Shown here piece by piece: positions 16,097 to 24,516 of a DNA stretch of 40,197 nt. The stretch lies in the NCBI GenBank assembly GCA_964650965.1, contig CAZYYO010000016.1:1-40197 (forward strand), in the 5' to 3' direction. Below the pieces are notes generated by a model. The model saw only the letters and a program-made list of their open reading frames with translations. It was not told where the DNA came from and did not search any database. This stretch comes from CAZYYO01 sp964650965 (lineage in GTDB: Bacteria > Bacillota > Clostridia > Lachnospirales > Lachnospiraceae). Position numbers and translations under genes: made by a program. How positions within the stretch are numbered: the first letter of the stretch is position 1; every line of letters begins with the position of its first letter.

Positions 16097-16300
16097 ATGA
16101 GTAAAGGTACAGTAAAATGGTTTAACAACCAAAAGGGTTACGGATTCATTTCTGATTCAGAAGGAAATGACGTATTCGTACACTATTCAGGACTTAACAT
16201 GGATGGATTCAAATCCTTAGAAGAAGGCGCTGAAGTAGAGTATGATATAACTGATGGAGCAAAAGGTCCTCAGGCAGTTAACGTAACAGTAGCAAGATAA
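16097..16300 (+). CDS. Cold-shock domain protein (CspA family)
   Basis: A 67-residue single-domain RNA chaperone with the complete OB fold. Both RNA-binding motifs are present: KGYGFIS (RNP1, near residues 13-19) and DVFVHYS (RNP2, near 25-31). In the second motif the usual VFVHFS has Tyr in place of Phe, which keeps the aromatic face. It binds single-stranded RNA and melts secondary structure. TTGGAGG lies upstream of the ATG. It has its own promoter and a strong terminator at 16398-16425, so it is monocistronic. Confidence 0.96.
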   Translation: MSKGTVKWFNNQKGYGFISDSEGNDVFVHYSGLNMDGFKSLEEGAEVEYDITDGAKGPQAVNVTVAR

Positions 16301-16397
16301 TATTCTTCTACAAATTTAATCGTGAGTGATCAATGTACCTTATTTAGTTTATTTATAAATCAAAGCAGGACTTGAGATACAAAATGATTAAGGGATG

Positions 16398-16425
16398 GGC
16401 GGTGTGCATGGCATACCGCCTTTTT
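16398..16425 (+). terminator. Terminator of the cold-shock gene
   Basis: GGCGGTGTGC and GCATACCGCC pair over ten bases (one G-T) around an ATG loop, followed by five T residues. Its place shows that the following gene does not start at the upstream in-frame ATG of 16372. Confidence 0.92.
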
Positions 16426-16476
16426 CTGTGGTTCGTGGACATTAAGGCCTGCAATTTTCTAAGAATGAGGAATGAA

Positions 16477-19215
16477 ATGTATCGTAAATCGAAATTCTTA
16501 CCAATAAGAGAAAATAAGAAGATACAATATTATGTAGCATATACCATCTGCTTTTTGGTAATTACAGCCGCCATCTTCTCTGTGTTTGTGGAGAATGGAC
16601 GAAGTCTGGTATGGACTCCGGATGGGCTGATGCAGCATTTTAATGCACTGGTTTATTATCGTAGATGGCTATTGCAGATTATTGATACGCTGATGACGCA
16701 ACATCAGTTGATTATCCCGTTATGGGATTCTACCATTGGCTTTGGATCGGATATTATTACCACACTGCATTACTATGTCATTGGAGATCCATTGACGCTG
16801 CTGTCGGTATTCGTTCCCAAAGAAAGCCAGATGGAAGGCTTTTATTCCTTCTTAATTATATTAAGAATTTATCTAGCTGGTCTGGCATTTAGCGCCTATT
16901 GCCAGTATCATAAAGAGAATCCCTTTCCAACACTGTTGGGAGCATTGGTGTATGATTTCTGTTTTTGGGTGATTGTTGCCGTACGCCATCCATATTTCCT
17001 CAATCCTATGATTTATATGCCGTTAGTCTTAATTGGTGTCGATCGTATTTTTAAGAAAAAAAAGCCAGGGCTTTATATTGCTATGCTGGCATTGGCTACG
17101 GTAAGTAATTTCTATTTTGCCTATATGATTTGTATCTTTGTTGTCATTTACACGGCAATTCGATATCTGATGATATATAGGAAAATTCAGATTCGCCAGC
17201 TCCTCACCTGGATTGGAAGATTTGTTGGTTACTCTCTTGTGGCACTGGGAATAGCAGCTACGATTTTACTGCCAGTAATAGCCATGACACTATCTACCGG
17301 CCGGGCGGATGTGGCAAGCTATCTGCCTACGCTATATCCTTTGACCTATTACATTAAGCTTATATCAGGATTTTTAATTGGTGGTTCCGGATACTGGAGC
17401 GAATTAGGATACACCGGATTGGCAGTGATAGGAATCTTTCTTTTATTCATGCATAAGAATCGGTATCGGGGCTTGAAATTGGGACTGTTGATTTTAACCT
17501 TGCTGCTACTTTTTCCTATGGGTGGACATATTTTAAATGGAGGAAGCTATGTTATTAACCGTTTTATGTGGGTGTATTCTCTGTTGGTTTCCTTTATCTT
17601 TGTAAAAATGTATCCCAGCTCTATCCATATGCAAAAAAAGAAAAAGCTGGCATTGCTTGCAGGGGGTGCCTTATATGCTATACTATGTATTTTTGCCTGG
17701 ATGCGACTAGGACAGGTCTATATTCTGGTTGCTCTGGGAATGTTTGGAGCAATGCTGCTTCTCATGGTTCTTACCAGCCAGGATATGAAACAGCAGCCAT
17801 GGTTCAAGCTGGTTTTGCTGGTACTGGTAATGGGCTGCCTGATTTACCAGGGAAGAGTGAAATACGCACCAGAATATAATAATTATGTGGAGGAATTTCA
17901 GGAGGCGGGTACGGCATTAGATACATTAACCAACCAAGCACCAGGGTCATTGCTGAATGTATTAAAGGATGATAGCTATTATCGATATGAGACCAACATT
18001 AATGCAGAAGAGAAGAACTCTGCAATGCAGGTAGGTCAAAATGGAGTGGCATACTATTTTAGTCTGGCAAATCCTTATATTAATCAGTTTCAGCGAAGTG
18101 TTGATTTAAACCAAACCAGAGATTTCTGTTACTCAGGTCTGGATGGAAGAACCATCTTAGATCTTATTAGCTGTGTTAAGTATTATATTATTCCCAGTCA
18201 TCGTCAGGATTTGCTTCCTTATGGGTATGACCAAAGAGTAGTTACAGGAATGATTGCAAATGAGGAGGGAAGACAGCAGGAGTATTGCGTTTATGCCAAT
18301 AGCAATGCGCTTCCATTAGGCTTTGCAACTTCCAGCTATATAGACCAGAAAGAATTCCAAAAGCTGACAGCAACCCGAAAACAGCAGGCATACCTTCAGG
18401 GGGCAGTCGTTGATACAGAAGAATTGCAGTGTGGAACAAAATTGTTGCAGGATTTGAATTTTACAGATGAAAGCATTCCGTATGAAATACAGGCTGAGTC
18501 AGGGGTGGAAATTACGGATCATACGTTTACTGTAACACAGGAGAAGGCCAAGGTGACATTGATACTAACAGGCTTGGCTCGTAGTGAGACCTATCTTCTT
18601 ATGGAGGGCTTAAACTATCAGGATACAGCTACCAGCAGTGATGTGCGTTCAGAGGATCGGGTACACATTAATGTAAGCGCGGACAATGTTACCAAGAAAC
18701 TGACGTATCTTAGTCGACAGAATAATTTTTACAGTGGAATTGAGGATTATCAGTTGAATCTGGGATATAGGGAGAGTGGTGTAACTAGAATCACCTTAAG
18801 CTTCTCTGAGAAGGGCCAGTACTCCTTTGATGAAATGAAGGTGGTATGCCAGCCCATGAGTCAGGTAAATGAACAGCTAGATACGTTACAGGAGAATACC
18901 TTAGATCATGTTGAACTAGGAATCAACAATGTCACAGGAGAAATTGCATTAGAGCAGGAGAAATTACTATGTGTCATGCTTCCTTTTAGCACTGGATGGA
19001 CTGCATATATTGATGGCACAGAGGCTAAGATAGTAACCGTTGATGAAATGTATATGGGAGTTATGGTTCCAGCAGGAGAACATCAGCTTCAATTTATCTA
19101 TATGACGCCCTATTTAAAACAGGGAATGATGATCAGTCTGGCTTCGATTGCTGTTATTTTGCTAATGGGAATAATTCATTGGAGATATAAAAAAAGGAAA
19201 AACAATGCAGAATAA
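16477..19215 (+). CDS. YfhO-type polytopic membrane protein
   Basis: A protein of about 912 residues with many N-terminal membrane segments, a large extracytoplasmic domain (from about residue 480) and one final membrane helix ending in a KKRKN tail. This matches the YfhO (GT-C fold) family, which in Bacillus and Listeria adds sugars to lipoteichoic acid. The early DGLMQHFNALVYYR segment, after the first helix, is where this family has its catalytic Asp. The frame is open from 16372, but that start lies upstream of the cold-shock terminator; the ATG at 16477 behind GAGG (16467-16470) is preferred. It overlaps the acyltransferase gene by 11 bases, supporting a joint role in envelope polymer decoration. 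Confidence 0.85.
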   Translation: MYRKSKFLPIRENKKIQYYVAYTICFLVITAAIFSVFVENGRSLVWTPDGLMQHFNALVYYRRWLLQIIDTLMTQHQLIIPLWDSTIGFGSDIITTLHYYVIGDPLTLLSVFVPKESQMEGFYSFLIILRIYLAGLAFSAYCQYHKENPFPTLLGALVYDFCFWVIVAVRHPYFLNPMIYMPLVLIGVDRIFKKKKPGLYIAMLALATVSNFYFAYMICIFVVIYTAIRYLMIYRKIQIRQLLTWIGRFVGYSLVALGIAATILLPVIAMTLSTGRADVASYLPTLYPLTYYIKLISGFLIGGSGYWSELGYTGLAVIGIFLLFMHKNRYRGLKLGLLILTLLLLFPMGGHILNGGSYVINRFMWVYSLLVSFIFVKMYPSSIHMQKKKKLALLAGGALYAILCIFAWMRLGQVYILVALGMFGAMLLLMVLTSQDMKQQPWFKLVLLVLVMGCLIYQGRVKYAPEYNNYVEEFQEAGTALDTLTNQAPGSLLNVLKDDSYYRYETNINAEEKNSAMQVGQNGVAYYFSLANPYINQFQRSVDLNQTRDFCYSGLDGRTILDLISCVKYYIIPSHRQDLLPYGYDQRVVTGMIANEEGRQQEYCVYANSNALPLGFATSSYIDQKEFQKLTATRKQQAYLQGAVVDTEELQCGTKLLQDLNFTDESIPYEIQAESGVEITDHTFTVTQEKAKVTLILTGLARSETYLLMEGLNYQDTATSSDVRSEDRVHINVSADNVTKKLTYLSRQNNFYSGIEDYQLNLGYRESGVTRITLSFSEKGQYSFDEMKVVCQPMSQVNEQLDTLQENTLDHVELGINNVTGEIALEQEKLLCVMLPFSTGWTAYIDGTEAKIVTVDEMYMGVMVPAGEHQLQFIYMTPYLKQGMMISLASIAVILLMGIIHWRYKKRKNNAE

Positions 19216-20248
19216 GAGGATAACATTACAGGAGAAATCAAATTACATTGGTTTGGATTTCTTTAAAATCATTGGTGCTTTTCTGGTGGTAGCCATTCAT
19301 ATTCATCCGTTGAAGTCATACTCTTTGGGGGCTTCCTATGTGCTGACAGAAATTATCTGCAGGGTAGCTGTCCCTATTTTCTTTCTATGCAGTGGCTTCT
19401 TTCTGGGGGGAAAGCTGCAGGATTGGAAGAAAACCAGAAAATATATTGGGCATATTCTGAAGATGTATGTGCTATGGACCATACTCTATATGCCACAAAT
19501 ATTTCTCCGATTCTGGAGTGCTACAGATACCGTTTTAACGAACATGCTGAGAATTGGCCAGCGAATACTGCTGATTGGTTCTTATATCCAGCTATGGTAT
19601 CTTCTGGCTACCATAGTTGCAGTATGGATTTTATATCTTTTGGTTCACAGTATTGGTTTTTCGAAGAAAACAGTGTTATGCATTGCCTTTTTATTATATG
19701 TGATAGGACTTCTTGGAAATGGATATGCTAAGCTTACCATGAGTTCACAGGTAGGCAGAGCAGTCCTTGTTGCATACAGAATAATCCTTTTGACTACAAG
19801 AAATGGCATATTTTTTGGACTGCTTTTCATAGCCTTGGGATACTATATTGGGATACATAAGAACAAAATAAAAAAATATCCGTACTTTTTGTTAGGAGTT
19901 GTTAGTCTTGTGCTAATGTATCTAGAGGATAGGGCAATTACCAACTGGATTGGGGAAGGCGCCCACGATATGTATCTTTTTACTGTCCCAACAGCAGTGT
20001 TCCTGTTTTTAGGCTTTGCCTTTTGGAATATTAAGGACAGGTATCAGGGTGTTGGAGCCAGGCTGAGGCAGTATGCAACAGATATATTCTTAGTGCATTT
20101 ACTGATAAATTTCTATAGTAAGAGATTTCTTGGCATGTTTGGGGTGAAGCTTAATAATAGTTTGCTGCACTATGTGATTGTAATAATCCTAAGTATTGTG
20201 ATATCCTGTTTACTTCAACAGGTTAGAAAATGGCGAAAAGCAAAATAA
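19205..20248 (+). CDS. Membrane acyltransferase (acyltransferase family 3)
   Basis: A 347-residue protein with about ten hydrophobic segments. The N-terminal signature GLDFFKIIGAFLVVAIHIHP carries the conserved His pair expected at the active site, followed by VAVPIFFLCSGFFLGGK, typical of the OafA/WecH-like acyltransferase-3 family. These enzymes move acetyl or succinyl groups from cytoplasmic CoA donors to surface sugars. It overlaps the YfhO-type gene and is followed after 26 bases by a transglutaminase-like lipoprotein. The acyl group and the acceptor cannot be read from sequence. Confidence 0.9.
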   Translation: MQNKRITLQEKSNYIGLDFFKIIGAFLVVAIHIHPLKSYSLGASYVLTEIICRVAVPIFFLCSGFFLGGKLQDWKKTRKYIGHILKMYVLWTILYMPQIFLRFWSATDTVLTNMLRIGQRILLIGSYIQLWYLLATIVAVWILYLLVHSIGFSKKTVLCIAFLLYVIGLLGNGYAKLTMSSQVGRAVLVAYRIILLTTRNGIFFGLLFIALGYYIGIHKNKIKKYPYFLLGVVSLVLMYLEDRAITNWIGEGAHDMYLFTVPTAVFLFLGFAFWNIKDRYQGVGARLRQYATDIFLVHLLINFYSKRFLGMFGVKLNNSLLHYVIVIILSIVISCLLQQVRKWRKAK

Positions 20249-20274
20249 AATTCATTGTTTTATAAGGGGTAGAA

Positions 20275-21417
20275 ATGAGACAGAAAAAACGAATTTGTAT
20301 TGCAGTAACATTGCTGATTATCGTTACTTTATTTAGTGGATGTGGAGTATTAGATACCTTCCATTCCTCTGTAACTTCAGAGCTGGGGAAAATGGTAGTG
20401 GGGGAGCCTGAAATTATTGAAAGTATCTCAGAGGATAAATATGCATATCATTCCTTGTCGGAGGAAGAACAGCTGGTATATGACCAAGTACTTGATGCCA
20501 TCCTACAGCAGACAGACATGGTTCCAGTTTCTACCAAGGATATCAAGGTGCTGCAAAAGGCATATGACTGTGTGATGGCAGATTATGGCGGTCTGTTCTG
20601 GGTCAGCGGATATCAGTATAATACCTATACCAGCGGGAAGACCGTTTTGGGATTGGAATTTATGGGTAATTATACTATGAGCCGGGAAGAAAGAGCAGCC
20701 TACCAGAGTCAGATTGATGCCAAGGTGGAAGAGTGGATGGTAGGCATATCCCCTGGAAGCAGCGATTATGAGAAAAGTAAGTATGTTTTTGAAACTCTAA
20801 TTTCCCAGGTGGAATATGATGTGTCTAGTGATAATAATCAGAATATACTTAGCGTGTTTTTAAATCAGAAAACAGTTTGTCAGGGATATGCAGATGCGGT
20901 GCAATATTTACTAACGCAGTTGCAGGTACCAACCACGATTATCACAGGAAATGCCAATGGAGAACCACACGCCTGGAATCTGGTGCTACTGGACGGAGCA
21001 TATTATTATATGGATGTAACCTGGGGCAATAGTCGTTATTTAGACCAGGATGCCACAGAGAAGAAAACGCTGAATTATGCTTATTTAAATGTAACGACCC
21101 AGGAACTTTCACAAACCCATATTCCAGATGGAACCTTCCAGCTGCCGGATTGTGACAGCACCCAGGATAATTACTTTGTTCAGGAAGGCTTGTATTTTGA
21201 CAGCTGGGATTATAAAGCAATTGGAGAAAAGATACAGGCTGCATGGAAGCGTAAGGATGAGCAGGTATCCGTTAAGATGGCAGATGATGACCTGTATCAT
21301 CGCTTACTATCTTATTTTATATCAGAAGGGCATATTAGTGATTACTGTAACGGAATTCGTGCTCTTAGCTATATTCAGGATGAGGAACACCGGGTATTAA
21401 TTTTTAAACTGGATTAA
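20275..21417 (+). CDS. Transglutaminase-like lipoprotein
   Basis: A 380-residue surface lipoprotein. The signal peptide is basic then hydrophobic and ends in a lipobox LFSGC (Cys23 lipidated). The transglutaminase core shows the full triad: Cys202 in TVCQGYA, His232 in EPHAWN and Asp247 in MDVTWG. Such clostridial proteins may act as cysteine proteases or cross-linking enzymes at the wall; the substrate is unknown. The pattern VCQGYADAVQYLL is typical of bacterial CHAP-unrelated transglutaminase-like domains. It is the third gene of the YfhO/acyltransferase group, consistent with an envelope role. Confidence 0.9.
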   Translation: MRQKKRICIAVTLLIIVTLFSGCGVLDTFHSSVTSELGKMVVGEPEIIESISEDKYAYHSLSEEEQLVYDQVLDAILQQTDMVPVSTKDIKVLQKAYDCVMADYGGLFWVSGYQYNTYTSGKTVLGLEFMGNYTMSREERAAYQSQIDAKVEEWMVGISPGSSDYEKSKYVFETLISQVEYDVSSDNNQNILSVFLNQKTVCQGYADAVQYLLTQLQVPTTIITGNANGEPHAWNLVLLDGAYYYMDVTWGNSRYLDQDATEKKTLNYAYLNVTTQELSQTHIPDGTFQLPDCDSTQDNYFVQEGLYFDSWDYKAIGEKIQAAWKRKDEQVSVKMADDDLYHRLLSYFISEGHISDYCNGIRALSYIQDEEHRVLIFKLD

Positions 21418-21470
21418 TTCCACTGGTTAGAAAAAAACAATAAAATATTATAAAATCTTTCTAAAATCTA

Positions 21471-21499
21471 TTTACAAACGGAAGTTTTTGATTTATCAT
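21471..21499 (+). promoter_or_regulatory. Sigma-A promoter of the degV gene
   Basis: TTTACA (21471-21476) and TATCAT (21494-21499) are 17 bases apart, in an AT-rich stretch. Confidence 0.72.
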
Positions 21500-21500
21500 G

Positions 21501-21521
21501 ACGTGGTAATGAAAACCACGT
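21501..21521 (+). promoter_or_regulatory. Inverted repeat at the transcription start of degV
   Basis: ACGTGGT and ACCACGT form a perfect 7-bp dyad around seven bases, starting two bases after the -10 box. It is placed either as a repressor operator or as a 5'-end hairpin that protects the mRNA. No T tract follows, so it is not a terminator. Confidence 0.5.
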
Positions 21522-21567
21522 GTGGAAAAAGTGAAAACCGCATTTGTATGAAACAGGAGGCTACCGT

Positions 21568-22404
21568 ATGTATAAAATTATTATTGACAGCTGTGGAGAG
21601 CTGACAGAAGACATGAGAAAGGATGAGCATTTTTGTAATGTTGCTCTTTCTATCGATATAGATGAACATCATCTAGTAGATGATGAAACCTTTCAACAGG
21701 CAGACTTCCTTGAAATTATAAAACACAGTGAAAGCAGTCCAAAATCTGCTTGTCCTTCTCCAGATGCTTATATGAATGCAATGGATTGTGAAGCAAATCA
21801 CATTTATGTTGTTACCTTATCGGCACAGTTAAGCGGCTCTTATAACAGTGCCTGCTTAGCCAGAGATTTATTCCACGAGGAGCATGGGGATAAGAAGATT
21901 CATGTATTTGACTCCAAATCAGCTTCTATTGGGGAGACCTTAATCGGCAAGAAGATTGCAGAATGTGAAGAAGCAGGAATGGATTTTCAGCAGACCATTC
22001 AGACGGTAGATGATTATATTGAACAGCAGCATACCTTCTTTGTTCTTGAAACATTAGAGACTTTAAGAAAAGCGGGACGCTTAAGCCACCTGAAGGCCTT
22101 GCTGGCAACCACCTTAAATATCAAGCCAATTATGGGCTCTACCCCAGAGGGCACAATCTGCCAGCTAGGGCAGGCAAGGGGCATGAATAAGGCATTAGAC
22201 AAAATGGTAAGCTCGATGTTAGATGCTACAAGAAACTGCGAAACCAAAATTCTTGCAATTTCCCATTGCAACTGCAAGGAACGTGCGTTATTGTTAAAGG
22301 AGAAAGTTGAGAAAATGGCAACCTTCAAGGAAATCTTTATTGTAGATACCGCAGGAATCAGCAGTATGTATGCCAATGACGGCGGCGTTATTATGGTAGT
22401 ATAA
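21568..22404 (+). CDS. DegV family fatty-acid-binding protein
   Basis: A 278-residue cytoplasmic protein of the DegV/FakB type, which presents fatty acids to the kinase FakA for phosphorylation. Family motifs are IIIDSCGELT at the N-terminus, TLSAQLSGSYNSA, VFDSKSASIGETL and LRKAGRLSHLKAL. FakB proteins normally contact the fatty acid carboxylate through Ser/Thr and His; the LSGS and late SHCN segments fit these places. The frame opens at a TTG (21544), but the ATG at 21568 behind AGGAGG (21555-21560) is better placed. No fakA or DhaK-type kinase gene is in the window. Confidence 0.92.
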   Translation: MYKIIIDSCGELTEDMRKDEHFCNVALSIDIDEHHLVDDETFQQADFLEIIKHSESSPKSACPSPDAYMNAMDCEANHIYVVTLSAQLSGSYNSACLARDLFHEEHGDKKIHVFDSKSASIGETLIGKKIAECEEAGMDFQQTIQTVDDYIEQQHTFFVLETLETLRKAGRLSHLKALLATTLNIKPIMGSTPEGTICQLGQARGMNKALDKMVSSMLDATRNCETKILAISHCNCKERALLLKEKVEKMATFKEIFIVDTAGISSMYANDGGVIMVV

Positions 22405-22437
22405 ATAACCGAGATTCCTTGAAGTTAAGAGGATGGT

Positions 22438-23820
22438 ATGACATATCAGGAAATCATAGATATCATTGAACATAAGAGACGATTTGGAACGGCAAGTGGA
22501 TTGGAAGTATCCACAGAGTTATTATCATTATTGCATCATCCAGAGCATGACATGAGAATCATTCATATTGCCGGCACCAATGGCAAGGGTTCAACGGCAG
22601 CTTTTATTAGTAGCATACTAAGAGCTGCCGGTTTTTGCGTGGGGCAGTTTACTTCGCCTCATTTGATACAGTTTACAGAGCGGATTCAGGTAAATGGACA
22701 GCAGATTCCCAGAGACAGCGTAGTGAAATACGGACAACAGATTCTAGACTTGGAGCCTAAGCTGGTGGAAATGGGAAAAGCACCTACCATGTTTGATATT
22801 TGTCTTGGCATGGCACTGTTATATTTCCAGGAACAGCAGTGTGATTATGTTATCTTAGAGACCGGTTTGGGGGGACGGCTGGATTCTACCAATGCCATAG
22901 ACCATTCACCGGTGGTAACAGCAATTACCAATATTGGACTGGATCATACAGCAATTCTGGGAGATACCATAGAACAGATTGCCAGGGAAAAGGCAGGAAT
23001 TATTAAGGCAGGAACCACAGTGGTTCTGGCACCTATGGAGCCTAAAGCAGCAGAGACAATCATCTCCTGCTGTACCTCAGATATCCCAGTGATACAGGCC
23101 CAAGAGGCTGTGTTGGAAGAGGAGTATCCGGGGATTGTGCTGGGACTTATGGGAGCATACCAGAAGGAGAATGCTGCACTGGCAATGCTGGCAGTACAGC
23201 AGCTGATGACCCATGAGAAGAACTTATTCTTAAGTAACTATATGCAATCCCTTCGTAAGGGAGCACAGGAGCCTTGCCGCAGCGGCTGCGATGGAATCTG
23301 TAACCAGTGTGACCAGAACCAGAAGATGGATTCCTATGAGGATTGGAAGAAGGAAGTGATTCGTCAGGGCCTGGAGAAAGCTGTGTGGCCGGGACGAATG
23401 GAGCTTGTTGGCATCAGTCCAAGGATGATTCTGGATGGAGCCCACAATCCCCAGGGGGTACAGGCATTAGCAGAAAGTCTTAGAGCCTTGTACCCGAGGC
23501 AACGCTTTATCTTTATGGTGGGCGTATTGGCAGATAAGGATTATCCCACTATGATCCAGGAGATGATTTCCCTGGGGGAACAGTTCTATACCGTTACAGT
23601 AGAAAGCACCAGGGCTTTGCAGGGACAAAAGCTGGCGGAATATATTACAAGCCAGGGAGTACCGGCACAGCCATGTGACAATATTGGTGAGGCCATGGCA
23701 TTGGCAAAAGAACAGTGTAACAACACAGAAAGTGGAGGAGTAGTAGTATTTGGCTCCCTGTATTTTATTGGCTCCGTAAAGGAATGGTTGTTGGAACATG
23801 ATGAGAAGCAAGAACAATAG
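22438..23820 (+). CDS. folC: Folylpolyglutamate / dihydrofolate synthase
   Basis: Adds glutamate to folates (and often makes dihydrofolate from dihydropteroate). The Mur-ligase fold is complete: P-loop GTNGKGS (46-52), the folate-proximal FTSPHL loop, ETGLGGRLDSTN, the carbamylated-Lys region AREKAGIIK, and the C-terminal WPGRMELV and LDGAHNPQGV. The unusual part is an insertion of about 35 residues between the central domain and WPGR, with Cys280, Cys284, Cys288 and Cys291, a CX3CX3CX2C pattern not typical of FolC. It may bind metal or an iron-sulfur cluster. The ATG follows AAGAGG, 33 bases after degV. Confidence 0.94.
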   Translation: MTYQEIIDIIEHKRRFGTASGLEVSTELLSLLHHPEHDMRIIHIAGTNGKGSTAAFISSILRAAGFCVGQFTSPHLIQFTERIQVNGQQIPRDSVVKYGQQILDLEPKLVEMGKAPTMFDICLGMALLYFQEQQCDYVILETGLGGRLDSTNAIDHSPVVTAITNIGLDHTAILGDTIEQIAREKAGIIKAGTTVVLAPMEPKAAETIISCCTSDIPVIQAQEAVLEEEYPGIVLGLMGAYQKENAALAMLAVQQLMTHEKNLFLSNYMQSLRKGAQEPCRSGCDGICNQCDQNQKMDSYEDWKKEVIRQGLEKAVWPGRMELVGISPRMILDGAHNPQGVQALAESLRALYPRQRFIFMVGVLADKDYPTMIQEMISLGEQFYTVTVESTRALQGQKLAEYITSQGVPAQPCDNIGEAMALAKEQCNNTESGGVVVFGSLYFIGSVKEWLLEHDEKQEQ

Positions 23821-24226
23821 TTATCCCATATCATTTAACTACATATTAGTCATACTTTTGTTGATTTCCTCCTTGCTGCAGTTTATGCTTCAACCAATGG
23901 ATGATGCAAATCCTGTCAGCGTGCCCCATGGACCGGTGTGGACACAGGAGTCTGGGATTGCAGCATCTACTGAAAGCAATACCAGTGAAAATCAAACCAG
24001 CAGCATTCAGCGTCTTGTGATGACGTCTATTTCCTGTGGGTATCTTTCCCTTCGTATGGTACGGTTGGTTTTTAATAAATTAGGATTCAATCATTCCTGT
24101 CTGGGGGAGCATTTTCAATTCTTAAATCCCCACAGCATCTATATACATTCCATAACACCAAGAAGCAATGCAGTGATTATGTCTTATATTCACTGTCAAA
24201 TCGGTGAGAAGCATTTCCAGATGTAA
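23798..24226 (+). CDS. Small unknown membrane or exported protein
   Basis: A 142-residue product that I do not recognise. It opens with a short basic stretch followed by a hydrophobic segment (ILVILLLISSLLQFML, residues 16-31), so it is anchored or exported. Next come a Ser/Thr-rich region with several Asn-x-Ser/Thr sites and a second weakly hydrophobic part near residues 72-90. Its start overlaps the end of folC by 23 bases and no strong ribosome binding site is seen, so translation may depend on coupling. A terminator follows the stop at once (24246-24270), supporting a real end of transcript. It could still be a spurious frame. Confidence 0.55.
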   Translation: MMRSKNNSYPISFNYILVILLLISSLLQFMLQPMDDANPVSVPHGPVWTQESGIAASTESNTSENQTSSIQRLVMTSISCGYLSLRMVRLVFNKLGFNHSCLGEHFQFLNPHSIYIHSITPRSNAVIMSYIHCQIGEKHFQM

Positions 24227-24245
24227 CAGAAGAAACATAGGATAA

Positions 24246-24270
24246 GCCTGTAAATGATACAGGTCTTTTT
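24246..24270 (+). terminator. Terminator after folC and the small membrane gene
   Basis: GCCTGTA and TACAGGT pair around a short loop, followed by TCTTTTT. Confidence 0.82.
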
Positions 24271-24327
24271 GTAGTGGACAAAATCATAGAGGGTAATGGG
24301 GTATCCGTTACCAATGGAGGAAAAAAT

Positions 24328-24516
24328 ATGCTTACAACGATAATAGAGGTGCTTTTAGTTGTTATTGTGGCAGGTGCTGCAGCATTTGCCATCTATCTGG
24401 AATATCGTCCGGAGGACAAGAATCAAAAACCATGGGAACCGGAATCAGGAGAAGAGGAATCAGGGAATGAGAAACATGGTGGTGATCATAGACATAAAGC
24501 AGGAGGACATCAGTAA
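24328..24516 (+). CDS. Small single-span membrane protein with His-rich tail
   Basis: A 62-residue protein: one hydrophobic helix (IIEVLLVVIVAGAAAFAIYL, about residues 5-24), then an acidic Glu/Pro stretch and a C-terminal tail with five His in about a dozen residues (HGGDHRHKAGGH). The ATG at 24328 has a clear GGAGG and is preferred over a GTG at 24274. Its stop and the start of the Na/Pi cotransporter overlap (TAATG), implying translational coupling. I know no function for it. The tail could bind divalent metals or interact with the transporter. Confidence 0.7.
   Translation: MLTTIIEVLLVVIVAGAAAFAIYLEYRPEDKNQKPWEPESGEEESGNEKHGGDHRHKAGGHQ

Noticed and set aside
21544..21567. TTG start for DegV
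   Set aside because: It would place the AGGAGG site inside the coding region; the ATG at 21568 is ideally spaced.
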